NCBI GenBank assembly: GCA_027619415.1
Contig: JAQCFO010000013.1
Location: 1-47,673 of the forward strand
Direction of reading: 5' to 3'
Source: Bacteroidota bacterium
GTDB taxonomy: Bacteria > Bacteroidota > Bacteroidia > Flavobacteriales > Flavobacteriaceae
DNA: 47,673 nucleotides
The notes beneath the pieces were generated by a model. That model was not told where the DNA came from, ran no database searches, and saw only the letters and a program-made list of their open reading frames with translations. Shown one piece after another: positions 47,642-47,673 of this stretch (within the stretch, counting starts at the first letter, position 1; every line of letters begins with the position of its first letter). The translations under genes and the position numbers were made by a program.

Positions 47642-47673
47642 CATTTTAAAAACACTAAATATTAATATAATTA

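Overview
The window looks like chromosomal core sequence from a marine-type member of the Flavobacteriia (Bacteroidetes). The DNA is strongly A+T-rich and genes are packed with short spacers and many 1-14 base overlaps. Starts lack Shine-Dalgarno sequences, as is usual in Bacteroidetes. Several families are typical of Flavobacteriia: DUF4835 between coaBC and recN, DUF6913 before dapA, a CAL67264-type mini membrane protein, and a carboxypeptidase-regulatory/beta-barrel outer-membrane protein. An RprXY-like two-component pair and the Bacteroidetes promoter motif TAnnTTTG upstream of several genes point the same way. The exact genus cannot be told from the sequence alone. I see no tRNA, rRNA, CRISPR array, insertion sequence, prophage or toxin cassette.

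Layout. 1-5.4 kb: the 3' part of mltG, a secreted lysozyme-like protein, an RsmI-family methyltransferase, dnaA, a hotdog thioesterase and ribD. 5.5-8.8 kb: GNAT acetyltransferase, prmC and ligA, tightly coupled. 8.8-10.5 kb: a 5'-nucleotidase split over two genes. 10.5-15.3 kb: a forward run of DUF6913, dapA, bamD, rpoZ-like omega, coaBC and DUF4835. 15.3-20.8 kb: recN, fabI, coaE and a histidine kinase/response regulator pair. 20.8-24.5 kb: xerD, aroQ, and an lpdA operon with two MsrB-type proteins, one degenerate. 24.5-31.2 kb: UMF1-type MFS transporter, lon, cmk and rpsA, closed by a strong bidirectional terminator. 31.3-38.6 kb (reverse strand): panB, an RluA-family pseudouridine synthase, then leuA-leuC-leuD-cimA-leuB. 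38.7-42.3 kb: dnaK with its own terminator, a second hotdog thioesterase, a CPBP protease and the mini membrane protein. 42.3-47.6 kb: fumC, a 54-codon membrane ORF, an outer-membrane receptor-like protein and prfB with its programmed frameshift.

How the genes work together. The leu cluster carries both a short 2-isopropylmalate synthase and a long citramalate-synthase-type paralogue. The same LeuC/D/B enzymes could therefore serve both leucine synthesis and isoleucine synthesis from pyruvate. The other genes are housekeeping functions: replication and repair, fatty acid, CoA, lysine, chorismate and riboflavin synthesis, envelope assembly and protein quality control.

Most noteworthy signals. 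(1) A sigma-54-like -24/-12 element, TGGCA(C/T)-N5-TTGAA, occurs upstream of both dnaK and lon, and at dnaK it sits beside a perfect TGACAG-A-CTGTCA palindrome. (2) prfB keeps a full frameshift cassette with an internal Shine-Dalgarno in a lineage that does not use one for initiation. (3) A (CAA)7 tract lies six bases before a start codon. (4) A tandem MsrB-like lipoprotein has lost key catalytic residues. I found no convincing wholly new multi-gene system; the rest of the window is ordinary core genome.
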